Source: JAADHI01 sp964451325
Lineage (GTDB): Bacteria > Nitrospirota > Nitrospiria > SBBL01 > JAADHI01
NCBI GenBank assembly: GCA_964451325.1
Contig: CAYVHO010000005.1
Coordinates: 165,528-229,527 of the forward strand
Reading direction: 5' to 3'
Length of the DNA stretch: 64,000 bases
Shown one piece after another: positions 22,744 to 31,006 of the stretch. Position 1 is the stretch's first letter, and each line of letters opens with the position of its first letter. The notes under the pieces are model-generated. The model saw only the letters and a list, made by a program, of their open reading frames with translations. It ran no database searches and was not told where the DNA came from. A program made the position numbers and the translations under genes.

Positions 22744-24696
22744 TTACTTCTGTTTGTGCTTTCCTGATTTTAGTTCCCGGATCAAAAAACGCGAGGGATG
22801 CAAAGCTTGTCGAATGTCTTCTGAGACGGGTAGGGCTTCGTTGCAGATTTGGGCGGCGAGAACTTCTGCGCATAAAAAGCTTGAACACAAACCACGTGCA
22901 CCGTGTCCGGTGTTGAGGTAAAGGCCTTTTAAATCTCTTGCACTGGGGTAGTCCCGGTCGGTTTTACCGTGATGTAAATCGTGGTAATGGGTCTTGAAAA
23001 AGTCCAGATCGGCCACCGGGCCAACCAAGGGCATGCGGTCGGGTGTCGTGGTCCTGAGTGCGGCATGGCCTTTGAGGTTTTTTCTTTTAAAATCAAAACA
23101 ATCTGGAAATAACTGCGACAATTGATTTATATTTTTTAAGTGTTCTTCTTCTCGGATTTCTGTCTTGTGATCATCTCGGACAAAACTTGCGCCGATGAGG
23201 TGTTCCCCCTTGATCTCCGGTGAAATATAAGCTTCAAAACAAATCACACAACGTATTTTTTTACTTTTTGCTGTGGCTCTGAGCATCGAGACCTGGCCTC
23301 TTGCGACATTAAGGTTCACCCAATGGCATTGCTCAAACGCAAGGATTTGTGCAGCATTTGCGAGAATGACCATTTCCGATTCCGCAATGATTTTTTCATC
23401 CTGACCCCACAAAGTCCAAATTCCGTCTTTTTGAGAAAGACGATGAATCGCGGTGTTTAAGCGGGTTTGAATCTGTCCTGCGGCATCATCAATCAAATGC
23501 CTGCAAAGATCACGCGGACTCACACAGCCCGCACGCGGAAAATAGAATGCCGTTTTGTTAATCTCAACACCGGCTTGCGCGTTGCTTTGTTTGGGGGATA
23601 AGACCCTTGCAAAATCATCACTGCAATCGAGCTGCTGCATTTGCCTTTTGATGCGTTCACTTGTGGCGACTTGAAGCACACCCTCTTGTTTCCAAATTAA
23701 GTCTGGATATTTTTCTTTGAGGTTTGTGCATTCGCGAAGGGCTTTTAAATAGGCTGCGGTGTAAAAAGCTGCTTCCGGGTTTTTCCCAAGGCTGATTCGG
23801 GGCATGAGTATGCCTAAAGGATTACCCGATGCCTCTTGTGCAATTTTGGGCCTTTGATCGATCAAGTCAATTTGCCAGCCGCGTTTGGCCAAGGCCCAGG
23901 CGCTTGTGATACCCGCAAGACCTGCACCGACGATGACGGCGTGTTTGTTTTTGTTTTGGGCGGGTTTGTGTTCAAACCAGGGTTTCTTGTTTGTTTTTGA
24001 TCGTGAGTTTTCTTTCAGGAAGCCCCGTAACATTTCACGTTTTTTTCCATAACCTTTAACCTTTTCTACCTCAAAACCCACGGCACTTAAAGCACGTCTC
24101 ACGTGGCCTGCTGTGGTAAAGGTGCTAAAAGTACTTCCTTTTTTGCTAAGTCGGGCGATCTCTTGAAAGACGCTGTCCGTCCACATTTGAGGGTTTTTGT
24201 CCGGGGAAAATCCATCCAAATACCAAAGATCCACGGAGGCAGACATTTGAGGAAGCATGTCTGCAACATCGCCAAACATGAGGGTAAGAATCACACGGCG
24301 ATCAAAGAGGGGAATGTGATGAAAGCCCGCCACGGCGGGCGGGTAGTGGGAGATCAATTCTAAGGCGGGTGCCTCTAGTTCAGGCCAGGCCGCGAGTATT
24401 TTTTTCAAATTTGTTTTCTTTAAGGGAAATTTTTCGACAGAAAAATAGTGCAAACACGCTTTTTCCCCCGTGGTTTTTAACCACAGCGATACCGTACTCA
24501 GAAAATTAAGCCCTGCGCCAAAACCCGTTTCTGCAATGATAAAAGGTGTTTTATCCTGCCATCTGCCCGGAAGGTGGTTTTGATCTAAAAAAACGTGCTG
24601 GGTGTCGGCCATGCCATTTTCACGGGAAAAATAAATGTCCTTAAATTGCGTATTAAGGGCTTGACCTGCTTGCCAGATGATCTCTGCTTCCTTCAT
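22744..24696 (-). CDS. mnmC: Bifunctional tRNA mnm5s2U34 biosynthesis protein
   Basis: 650 residues. The N-terminal half is a SAM methyltransferase (FIIAETGFGAGLNFLSTVSLW, WYLDGFSPDKNPQMW); the C-terminal half a FAD oxidoreductase (AVIVGAGLAGITSAWALAKRG; GLYLNTGHGARGLCSS). MnmC makes 5-methylaminomethyl-2-thiouridine at the wobble position of certain tRNAs: the oxidase part removes carboxymethyl and the methyltransferase part adds methyl. The ends fit the normal E. coli order (MTase then oxidase). It is convergent with the SUMF1 gene, and its start is about 160 bases from the regulator gene on the other strand, so the two promoters face outward. Confidence 0.92.
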   Translation of the reverse strand: MKEAEIIWQAGQALNTQFKDIYFSRENGMADTQHVFLDQNHLPGRWQDKTPFIIAETGFGAGLNFLSTVSLWLKTTGEKACLHYFSVEKFPLKKTNLKKILAAWPELEAPALELISHYPPAVAGFHHIPLFDRRVILTLMFGDVADMLPQMSASVDLWYLDGFSPDKNPQMWTDSVFQEIARLSKKGSTFSTFTTAGHVRRALSAVGFEVEKVKGYGKKREMLRGFLKENSRSKTNKKPWFEHKPAQNKNKHAVIVGAGLAGITSAWALAKRGWQIDLIDQRPKIAQEASGNPLGILMPRISLGKNPEAAFYTAAYLKALRECTNLKEKYPDLIWKQEGVLQVATSERIKRQMQQLDCSDDFARVLSPKQSNAQAGVEINKTAFYFPRAGCVSPRDLCRHLIDDAAGQIQTRLNTAIHRLSQKDGIWTLWGQDEKIIAESEMVILANAAQILAFEQCHWVNLNVARGQVSMLRATAKSKKIRCVICFEAYISPEIKGEHLIGASFVRDDHKTEIREEEHLKNINQLSQLFPDCFDFKRKNLKGHAALRTTTPDRMPLVGPVADLDFFKTHYHDLHHGKTDRDYPSARDLKGLYLNTGHGARGLCSSFLCAEVLAAQICNEALPVSEDIRQALHPSRFLIRELKSGKHKQK

Positions 24697-24749
24697 AGGA
24701 TTGATTCTAGCGATAGTTAAGCGCGTAATTCAAACTTGATTTTGTTTTT

Positions 24750-24795
24750 AAGTGTTGCATAATAAATTGCAACACTTTGAGGCTTAGGGTACAAT
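24750..24795 (+). promoter_or_regulatory. Promoter and palindromic operator of the sigma-54 activator gene
   Basis: A perfect inverted repeat AAGTGTTGCA (24750-24759), eight-base spacer, TGCAACACTT (24768-24777). The right arm overlaps TTGCAA (24767-24772), which is 17 bases from TACAAT (24790-24795), a sigma-70 promoter. Binding there would block the promoter, so autorepression is likely. The half-site TGTTGCA recurs in the palindrome upstream of nirK at 27396-27463. Confidence 0.6.
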
Positions 24796-24856
24796 TTAGG
24801 AAGCTCTAATTAAGTCTGGCCGGATTTTTTGAAGAATTGATGGATTTGAAGCAAAT

Positions 24857-26200
24857 ATGAAACAAAAACCCTTGAGTGATCACATGAGTACCGCCTTGAA
24901 TGTTTTAAAAGAAGCGGTCTTTGTCTACGATGAAAATATGGTCATCAAGCGCTTCAATTTGGCCGCTGAAAAAATAACGGGTTTCAATAAAGACGAAGTC
25001 ATTGGGCAGAAATGTGTCAAACTTTTTAAAGCAAGTGTTTGTCTTGGCAATTGTGATCTTTGTATGGTCGCAAAAAAAAGCCACGAACCCATTCGTTTTG
25101 AGTCACCCTTCTACCGGAAGGATGCTCAAAAACGCTTCGGCGAGTTTAATGTGGGGCTCTTGCAAAAAGATGCTGAAGGTCGACTTGAAGTCCTGGTTGC
25201 CTTGAGCGATATCACAGAAATCGTTACATTGAGAGATGCACTCAAGCAGCAGATTTCATTTCATCATATCATTGGAAAAAGCCGTCCAATGATGGCACTT
25301 TACGAGACTGTAAAGAATACGGCCTATTTTGATTCAAGCGTTCTGCTGCAAGGAGAAACGGGGACAGGGAAAGAACTGGTTGCAGAAGCCATCCATTTTG
25401 AAAGCCCTCGCCGCGACAAAAAGTTAGTGAAGGTCAATTGCACCTCTTTTTCGGACACCCTGCTGGAAAGTGAATTATTCGGACACACAAGAGGGGCATT
25501 CACCGGGGCAGTCAAAGATCGAATCGGTCGTTTTGAAGAAGGTGAGGGCGGGACGGTTTTTTTAGATGAGATTGGTGATTTGAGCTTGAATATTCAGGTG
25601 AAATTGCTTCGGGTCTTACAAGAAAAAGAAATTGAACGGGTGGGCGAAAACCGCTCTCGCAAGATCGATTTTCGCCTCATTGTTGCGACCAATAAAGATT
25701 TGACCGCGGAGGTCTTAAAGGGTCATTTCCGTAAAGACCTTTTTTATCGTCTCAATGTTATTCCCATGCAAATCCCATCTCTTCGGGAAAGAAAGGGCGA
25801 CATTCCCGATCTGACAAAATATTTCATCAAGCACTGGCACGGACAATCGATCAAAAAAGTATCCGGCCTTTCTGGAGATGCTTTAAGAAAGCTGATGGAC
25901 TATGATTGGCCCGGAAATATCCGAGAATTGGAGAATGCCATTGAACATGCTTGTGTTAAATGCATCAACGAAAAAATTCAAGTGCAGGATTTACCCCGCT
26001 TTCTGAATCAATTCCCCGTCCAGGAAAGGGCGATAAAAAAGCCAAGAAAAAAGATCACCAAAGAAATGATCCGCGATACTTTGCAAAAAGTGAATGGAAA
26101 CAAGAGCGAAGCCGCAAGGCAATTGGGTTTACATCGCATTACCCTTTGGCGAAAGATGCAAGATCTAAAAATAGTCAGCCCCCCTTTTCGGAGAGGCTGA
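24857..26200 (+). CDS. Sigma-54-dependent activator with Cys-rich PAS domain
   Basis: 447 residues in the order PAS domain (about 10-125), AAA+ sigma-54 interaction domain (about 135-365) and Fis-type helix-turn-helix at the end (KSEAARQLGLHRITLWRKM). The AAA+ part has Walker A GETGTGKE, the sigma-54 contact loop GAFTGA, Walker B GGTVFLDEIGDL and the arginine-finger region. The PAS domain has Cys53, Cys62, Cys66 and Cys69, a CxxxC..C arrangement that could bind an Fe-S cluster, metal or be redox-sensitive (inference). Convergent with nirK, with a shared terminator. It is the most likely controller of the -24/-12 promoter of nirK. Signal may be nitrite, NO or redox. Confidence 0.88.
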   Translation: MKQKPLSDHMSTALNVLKEAVFVYDENMVIKRFNLAAEKITGFNKDEVIGQKCVKLFKASVCLGNCDLCMVAKKSHEPIRFESPFYRKDAQKRFGEFNVGLLQKDAEGRLEVLVALSDITEIVTLRDALKQQISFHHIIGKSRPMMALYETVKNTAYFDSSVLLQGETGTGKELVAEAIHFESPRRDKKLVKVNCTSFSDTLLESELFGHTRGAFTGAVKDRIGRFEEGEGGTVFLDEIGDLSLNIQVKLLRVLQEKEIERVGENRSRKIDFRLIVATNKDLTAEVLKGHFRKDLFYRLNVIPMQIPSLRERKGDIPDLTKYFIKHWHGQSIKKVSGLSGDALRKLMDYDWPGNIRELENAIEHACVKCINEKIQVQDLPRFLNQFPVQERAIKKPRKKITKEMIRDTLQKVNGNKSEAARQLGLHRITLWRKMQDLKIVSPPFRRG

Positions 26201-26206
26201 CTTTCT
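26173..26206. terminator. Bidirectional terminator between activator and nirK
   Basis: AGTCAGCC (26173-26180) pairs with GGCTGACT (26195-26202), an 8-bp stem around a C-rich loop. On the plus strand it is followed by TTCTTAG, on the minus strand by ATTTTTAG. It overlaps the end of the activator gene and lies 30 bases beyond the nirK stop. Confidence 0.65.
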
Positions 26207-26232
26207 TAGAACTTCCTTAGAAGAGCAAGAAA

Positions 26233-27234
26233 CTACTTGCCCTTTTTAAAGATAGATTCGTCGGTTTTTCCACCCACAGCCAGGATGCCAATCGCACCCT
26301 TGGCGACACGAAAAATACTGTGATCCACTAAAATATAATTTCCTGGAACATCCACTTTCATTTCGACAATTGTCGCCCCTGCTGAAGGAACCAAGGTCGT
26401 CTGAACATTGTGATTAACTGCCCCTCCGATGGCACCTTCCATGTAGACTTTGTCGAATATTTCTCCAATCACGTGAAAGGACGAAATATTATTAGGACCG
26501 ATATTGCCAAAGTAGATTCTCACCCGATCTCCGGCCTCGGCTTTGAGGGCATGGTCTCCCATCAGGGCTCCTTTTTTCCCGTTAAAAAGCACATAGTCAG
26601 GCTGGTCACGCATTCCTTTATCAAAATCAAGTTCCAGTAGGTTTTTTTCGCCCGTCTGTTTTGTAAAAAATTCACTTTGGAAAACATAAAACTCTTTATC
26701 CACTTTAGAGAGCCCCTCTTCGGGTTCGACTAGAATCAAACCATACATGCCATTTGAAATGTGGTGTGGAATGCTGGGTGCTCCGGCGGCACAATGATAA
26801 ATATAGAGTCCCGGACTCAAGGCCTTAAATGTAAAAACAGAATGTTCTCCGGGTTTCACTTCGTTGACATGGGCGCCGCCACCGGGACCATTGACAGCAT
26901 GGAGATCAATGTTGTGCGGCCATTGATTGTCTTTATGGCTCTCCAGGTGAAATTGAACAGAATCACCTACACGCACACGAATCATGGGGCCAGGTGTTGT
27001 GCCATTGAATGTCCAGAATTTGTATTGTTTGTCTCCATCAATGGTTTGTGTGATTTCTCTTGCCTCAAAATTTACCACGACCGTTTCAGGTAGGCTTCTC
27101 TTAATGGGTGTTGGAACCTGTGGCGCGGTCGTTAATTCCGCATTTTTTGCGAGTCCTCTTCCAGAAGACATCACAATAAACATCAGTGCAAAAAGCGCGA
27201 TATAAACCCTGTGAAAGTTTTTTTTATTTTTCAT
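26233..27234 (-). CDS. nirK: Copper-containing nitrite reductase
   Basis: 333 residues, exported (signal peptide about residues 9-29, periplasmic). Reduces nitrite to nitric oxide. Type 1 copper ligands read as His107, Cys148, His158 and Met163 (PHNIDLH, YHCAAG, PHHISNGM); type 2 copper ligands His112, His147 and His305 (VDHSIF), with Asp110 and the histidine of SSFHVIGE matching the catalytic Asp and His. Two cupredoxin domains are present. It is not fused to cytochrome c. No nor or nap genes are in the window. Its transcription is predicted to depend on sigma-54 (promoter at 27331-27346) and on the activator at 24857-26200. Confidence 0.92.
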   Translation of the reverse strand: MKNKKNFHRVYIALFALMFIVMSSGRGLAKNAELTTAPQVPTPIKRSLPETVVVNFEAREITQTIDGDKQYKFWTFNGTTPGPMIRVRVGDSVQFHLESHKDNQWPHNIDLHAVNGPGGGAHVNEVKPGEHSVFTFKALSPGLYIYHCAAGAPSIPHHISNGMYGLILVEPEEGLSKVDKEFYVFQSEFFTKQTGEKNLLELDFDKGMRDQPDYVLFNGKKGALMGDHALKAEAGDRVRIYFGNIGPNNISSFHVIGEIFDKVYMEGAIGGAVNHNVQTTLVPSAGATIVEMKVDVPGNYILVDHSIFRVAKGAIGILAVGGKTDESIFKKGK

Positions 27235-27330
27235 TGATTCTTATCCTCCAAATTTTTATGACACATGCTTCGCCATGGAAAGCAAGACCCCAGATAGGGT
27301 ACCACCCATAGCCGACAACTTCGAATGGAT

Positions 27331-27346
27331 TGCAGTGCGCGTGCCA
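27331..27346 (-). promoter_or_regulatory. Sigma-54 promoter of nirK
   Basis: On the minus strand TGGCACGCGCACTGCA spans 27346-27331. It has GG and GC exactly 10 bases apart and matches the -24/-12 consensus TGGCACG-N4-TTGCA except one base. It lies about 97-112 bases upstream of the nirK start, giving a leader of about 85 bases. Confidence 0.85.
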
Positions 27347-27366
27347 TAAAATTTAAAGGAACTAAG

Positions 27367-27394
27367 TTATTGATTTATTTAAATAAATCAATAA
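27367..27394. repeat. 28-bp perfect palindrome upstream of nirK
   Basis: Positions 27367-27394 are a perfect 28-bp palindrome of AT-rich sequence centred at TTATTTAAATAA, with outer TTATTGAT and ATCAATAA. It lies 21-48 bases upstream of the sigma-54 promoter (minus-strand sense). The spacing of the TTGAT/ATCAA parts (12 bases) does not fit FNR. It could be an IHF-like bending site or an operator. Confidence 0.75.
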
Positions 27395-27395
27395 G

Positions 27396-27463
27396 TATGG
27401 TGTTGCAATTAGTGTAATGCAACGGTTTAAAAACCGTTGCATTACACTAATTGCAACACCATA
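27396..27463. promoter_or_regulatory. 68-bp perfect inverted repeat, probable enhancer (UAS) of nirK
   Basis: Arms 27396-27428 and 27431-27463 are perfectly complementary over 33 bp with only two bases (AA) between. Each arm contains TGTTGCA-N10-TGCAAC, the half-site also present upstream of the sigma-54 activator gene. It sits about 50-130 bases upstream of the nirK -24/-12 promoter, the usual enhancer position. Cruciform or hairpin formation is possible, and a miniature inverted-repeat element is the alternative. Confidence 0.7.
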
Positions 27464-27525
27464 ACGATCACCAGAATGACCGCCTTTTTTTTGGGGAAAT
27501 TACTATTTATTTTCTAAATTCCTCG

Positions 27526-27927
27526 TTATGCAGAGCAAGGGTTTACTAACAGGGCATCCTGATTTGCTAGGGGACTGCCAAAAATAATAAGGTTGCCGTT
27601 ATTATCTCTGATGCGAAAATCCTTACTGCCATATTTTCGATCTTCCAGTTGACCGACCATTTTGACTTTACGGTTTTTTAATTCGTCGTGAACCTGCTTC
27701 ACATTGTTGACATGGATATAACAAACGCCGCTGCCCACGTGCTCGGGCCGCGCTTCTCCAAATTCGATGGTGACGCTGCCTCGGCTCACACAGGCATAAT
27801 TCGGATTTTTCCAAAGAACATCTACACTAAATCCTAAATATTCTTCATAAAAACGCGCTGTTTCTGAAACTTCTTTTACGGGCAGAATGGGATTGGTGCT
27901 TAAATACTGATTGTCATCTTTTTTCAT
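27526..27927 (-). CDS. VOC/glyoxalase-superfamily protein
   Basis: 133 residues in two βαβββ modules typical of the vicinal oxygen chelate superfamily: NPILPVKEVSETARFYEEYLGF, SVTIEFGE, GSGVCYIHVNNVKQVHDEL, DFRIRDNNGNLIIFG. The glutamate of FGE-like strands and the terminal FRIRDNNGN are as in bleomycin-resistance/dioxygenase members. Cytoplasmic. It has a good ribosome site (AGAGGAGAG) and lies 290 bases upstream of nirK on the same strand, but the long palindromes between them separate the two. Substrate unknown. Confidence 0.75.
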   Translation of the reverse strand: MKKDDNQYLSTNPILPVKEVSETARFYEEYLGFSVDVLWKNPNYACVSRGSVTIEFGEARPEHVGSGVCYIHVNNVKQVHDELKNRKVKMVGQLEDRKYGSKDFRIRDNNGNLIIFGSPLANQDALLVNPCSA

Positions 27928-27963
27928 TTTTTCTCTCCTCTGAATCTGTTTTTTTATGCAAAA

Positions 27964-28554
27964 TCAGTTAACACGTCTCAAAACACCCACCAGGGTTCCT
28001 TCGATTTTAAAGAGAGTGGGTGCCTTGACAATGATCGGGTCGTAGTCTGGATTGGCTGGGTGTAGCTCGATGTTCTTTCCTTTTTTATAAAATTTTTTCA
28101 GGGTTGACTCTCCCTCAATTGAAGCGACGACGATTTGCCCATTGTGTGCGACGGCATCATCGACAACAACAATCCAGTCACCATCACAAATGGCCTCGTC
28201 GATCATGGAGTCTCCGCTCACTTCTAAACAGTAGTGCTGTTTTCCTTTTTTGAGAAAATTGGAGGGGACTTCGACATATTCATTCTGGGTGAAGTGCGCT
28301 AAGGGTGAGCCTGCGGCCACCTTTCCAAGCAAGGGCAATTGATTGCCCGTTTGCAGTGCCCGAATATTTCGGCTGTGTGTTCCATTTTCAATATAACCTA
28401 AGTTTTTTAAACGTTTTAAATAATCTGAAACGGTTCCCCTGGATTGAAAACCGAAGTGGTCCGCAATTTCCTGTTTGGAAGGGGCGTAACCCTGTTCTTG
28501 AAAAAATTGCTTGATGAAGTCTAAGACTTGTTTTTGTTTAGGGGTTAAACTCAT
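27964..28554 (-). CDS. lexA: SOS repressor LexA
   Basis: 196 residues: N-terminal winged helix (MSLTPKQKQVLDFIKQF, TVSDYLKRLKNLGYIENG), self-cleavage site Ala81-Gly82 (GKVAAGSPL), and C-terminal serine peptidase with Ser116 (SGDSMID) and Lys153 (STLKKFY). Activated RecA triggers cleavage in DNA damage. The recognition helix region (SKQEIADHFGFQSRGTVSDYL) differs from E. coli, so a different operator is expected; candidate direct repeats lie just upstream at 28567-28611. The preceding VOC gene lies 37 bases downstream on the same strand, so they may be cotranscribed. Confidence 0.92.
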   Translation of the reverse strand: MSLTPKQKQVLDFIKQFFQEQGYAPSKQEIADHFGFQSRGTVSDYLKRLKNLGYIENGTHSRNIRALQTGNQLPLLGKVAAGSPLAHFTQNEYVEVPSNFLKKGKQHYCLEVSGDSMIDEAICDGDWIVVVDDAVAHNGQIVVASIEGESTLKKFYKKGKNIELHPANPDYDPIIVKAPTLFKIEGTLVGVLRRVN

Positions 28555-28566
28555 AGCGGCACCATA

Positions 28567-28611
28567 CCGCTCAAAAGCCGCCCAGTCAAGAAAAAACCGC
28601 CGAAAAGCCGC
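28567..28611. promoter_or_regulatory. Candidate LexA operators, CCGC-N7-CCGC twice
   Basis: Directly upstream of the lexA start are four CCGC blocks at 28567, 28578, 28597 and 28608. They form two boxes CCGCTCAAAAGCCGC (28567-28581) and CCGCCGAAAAGCCGC (28597-28611) offset by 30 bases. The CCGC-N7-CCGC spacing parallels the GTTC-N7-GTTC direct repeat of alphaproteobacterial LexA. A role in lexA autoregulation is inferred. Confidence 0.55.
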
Positions 28612-28825
28612 TCATTTTGGTGAGTCAAGCAGGAAGGCATTTTTTCATCCTTGCTATTTTCAAAGAATAAGGGAAAATAAAAGATAGGGCCGTTTTTATC
28701 TTTTTTGTGTTGCACCTTCTTTTTCAATTGATTTAGGATTAAATCTACTTTTGTGTCATTTTTATCATTGGAGAGTGCAGTGAGAGATCGTCTGGTGATG
28801 AGAAGGACTTTATTTGGGAGAGGTG

Positions 28826-30421
28826 ATGTTTAGACAGCTCATTTTCTGTGCAACGAGTATGTTGCTTCTTTCGAGTTGTAGTGGCGGTGGTGGAAGCGGA
28901 AGTACAGGTCCCTCTGTAACCGTTTCAGGGCTTGTGACCTATACACACTACAAAACCACTCAAAATGGTATTGATTATGACAATCCAACAGAAAAACCCA
29001 TCAGGGGAGCCATTGCTGAGCTGAGAAATTCAAGTGGGGCTGTCTTGCAATCTGGAAACACCAGTGCAAGGGGGACTTATTCTTTTAGTGCGCCAGCCAA
29101 TACCGCTTTAAGTGTGGTGATTAAGGCTGCACTGGGTACGCCGGGAACGCCGCGTTTGACCGTTGTAGATAATACCGATAGCGGAAAACTTTATGCGATG
29201 GCCTTGAATATCTCGACAGGAGCCGTCGATCTCACTCAGAGTTTTAATGCCAATTCGGGTTGGAATGGTTCCAGTTATTCCGGCACAAGAACCTCAGCAC
29301 CCTTTGCAATGCTCGACACGATTTATCAAGCGGAACAATTGGTTTTGAGTGCGAACGCTTCGGTAACCTTTCCTCAGCTGACCGTCAACTGGAGTAAAAA
29401 CAACATTGCGGCACCGGGTGACATAACGGTGGGTGAAATCGATACCTCCTTCTACACGGCCAATAGCCTCTATATTCTGGGTGCAGAAGATAGTGACACG
29501 GATGAATATGATGCCAGTATCATCGCCCATGAGTGGAGCCACTATTTTGAAGACAACTTAAGCCGAAGCGATAGTGTTGGAGGCAGTCATGGCAGGGATG
29601 ACATTCTTGATCCGCGTCTTGCTTTTGGGGAGGGTCTTGGTAATGCATTTTCAGGCATGGTTTTGAATGATCCAAAATATATTGATACGATGGGATCCGC
29701 TCAGGGACAGGTCGGGGTGAGCATGAATCTCGACGCAGATTCTGTGACCGATGGCAGTCGATTGAACGGTGGCATCTTTTTAGATGGGTTTTACTCCGAA
29801 TTTTCTGTTCAGGAGGTGCTTTACGATTTATTTGACTCAGGTCCTTCTGATGACGACAACATCGGGCTCGGATTTAAACCCATTTACGATGTGATGGTGG
29901 GTGGGCAAAAAACAAGTGCCGCTTTTACCTCAATCTTTAGTTTTTTAAAATACCTCAAAGATGCAAATCCCACTTTAAGCGCCAACATTACAGCGCTGGC
30001 TGCCGCAGAAAACATTGGCAGCGGGGCTGGGAATGAGGATGAATTTGAAGATTTAGGCCGTCGGATCTATACCAATATTCCCGTGGACGGCACCACTGTT
30101 CTTAATGATGTTGATGGGGATCCCTTACAGACCTGGTCTATTTATGGCCCCATCACAGCCACTAACCCGGGCAATAAACTCTACAATCGCATGTTTTTCT
30201 GGTTCTCTATTCCCTCTAGCGGAAGCACGACGATTGAAGTGACCTCAACTGGAAGCGATAATGTTGGTTTTACGCTGAATGAAAAGGGAAATAAAACATC
30301 TGTTGACCGTTTGAATGGTGGCGGTACCGAGCGTTTAACAAAAACGCTCAATGCGGGTTTGCACAGTATGGATGTTTATAGTTTTGGGAAGGCGACTGCG
30401 TTTACGGTCAGAATTTTTTAA
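28826..30421 (+). CDS. Secreted lipoprotein with HEWSH metalloprotease motif
   Basis: ATG 28826 follows GGGAGAGG; a TTG 12 bases earlier is possible. A lipoprotein signal ends LLSSCSGGGG. The N-terminal part (residues about 30-105) is a carboxypeptidase-regulatory-like beta domain (SGLVTYTHYK, GTYSFSAPANTALSV). The central part has IIAHEWSHYFED, an HExxH zinc motif, and about 35 residues later AFGEGLGNAFSG, which may supply the third glutamate ligand as in gluzincins. The C-terminus is a beta-sandwich (STTIEVTSTGSDN). 531 residues, surface or periplasmic. The next gene is 26 bases downstream. Protease activity inferred. Confidence 0.72.
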   Translation: MFRQLIFCATSMLLLSSCSGGGGSGSTGPSVTVSGLVTYTHYKTTQNGIDYDNPTEKPIRGAIAELRNSSGAVLQSGNTSARGTYSFSAPANTALSVVIKAALGTPGTPRLTVVDNTDSGKLYAMALNISTGAVDLTQSFNANSGWNGSSYSGTRTSAPFAMLDTIYQAEQLVLSANASVTFPQLTVNWSKNNIAAPGDITVGEIDTSFYTANSLYILGAEDSDTDEYDASIIAHEWSHYFEDNLSRSDSVGGSHGRDDILDPRLAFGEGLGNAFSGMVLNDPKYIDTMGSAQGQVGVSMNLDADSVTDGSRLNGGIFLDGFYSEFSVQEVLYDLFDSGPSDDDNIGLGFKPIYDVMVGGQKTSAAFTSIFSFLKYLKDANPTLSANITALAAAENIGSGAGNEDEFEDLGRRIYTNIPVDGTTVLNDVDGDPLQTWSIYGPITATNPGNKLYNRMFFWFSIPSSGSTTIEVTSTGSDNVGFTLNEKGNKTSVDRLNGGGTERLTKTLNAGLHSMDVYSFGKATAFTVRIF

Positions 30422-30447
30422 GGGTTTATCGCGCTTGAGGTGCTGTT

Positions 30448-30939
30448 ATGAGAAGAACGAGCAACATCATTTTGTTTATTTATTTCATATTTTTTTATTT
30501 TGTCCCGACCTTGGTTGAGGCAAAAATGACGGCCCCTGTGCACATAGAATATGACTTTCCTAAAACGGTACACACAGGGGATACTGTTTCAACGGTGATC
30601 CGCTTTATTGCACAGGCCGATCTTGAAGTGCTCAAGGTTTCAATCACGCCTTACAAGGGTTTAAATCTGCTTTCAAAAACAGAAGAAACCTTATTTTTGG
30701 ATGTTGCGAGGGGTGAGCTTCGTGAACTTGAGGTTGAAATTCAACTGACCGATCCCGAAGTGGGTTATCTTTCCGTTTTTGCCACGACAGAGACCATTCG
30801 AAGTACAAGCACCAAAAATATTGCCATTCCTTACGGAAGGGCAGGTGTGCTGACAAGAGAAAAGCTAAAATCCAACAACCATTCGGTTCAGAGCGCTGGA
30901 GGGGAAGAGCTTATTCTCATGCCAGGAGATCCAAGATAA
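30448..30939 (+). CDS. Exported protein of unknown function
   Basis: 163 residues with a signal peptide (hydrophobic about residues 7-22, VEAKM near the cleavage point) and a beta-rich mature domain (HIEYDFPKTVHTGD, LEVEIQLTDPEVGYLSVFAT), which resembles an immunoglobulin-like or carboxypeptidase-regulatory fold. 26 bases after the metalloprotease-like lipoprotein gene and probably cotranscribed with it, so it may be its partner or inhibitor (inference). It ends with a polar tail and has no cysteine. I recognise no family. Confidence 0.55.
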   Translation: MRRTSNIILFIYFIFFYFVPTLVEAKMTAPVHIEYDFPKTVHTGDTVSTVIRFIAQADLEVLKVSITPYKGLNLLSKTEETLFLDVARGELRELEVEIQLTDPEVGYLSVFATTETIRSTSTKNIAIPYGRAGVLTREKLKSNNHSVQSAGGEELILMPGDPR

Positions 30940-30967
30940 CCTTGTATTTCTAGGGTATCTTTTCCTG

Positions 30968-31004
30968 TTATCGTCAAATGCTCATACAGCAGGTTTGACG
31001 ATAA
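30968..31004. terminator. Hairpin between convergent genes
   Basis: TTATCGTCAAA (30968-30978) and TTTGACGATAA (30994-31004) form an 11-bp perfect stem with a 15-base loop, in the short gap between the plus-strand unit ending at 30939 and the minus-strand gene ending at 31007. No clear T-tract follows on either strand. Confidence 0.55.
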
Positions 31005-31006
31005 CT

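Noticed and set aside
27370..27391. Possible FNR/CRP-type site TTGAT...ATCAA in front of nirK
   Set aside because: The half-sites are 12 bases apart instead of 4, and the whole 28-bp stretch is a perfect palindrome. It does not fit FNR, DNR or CRP spacing.
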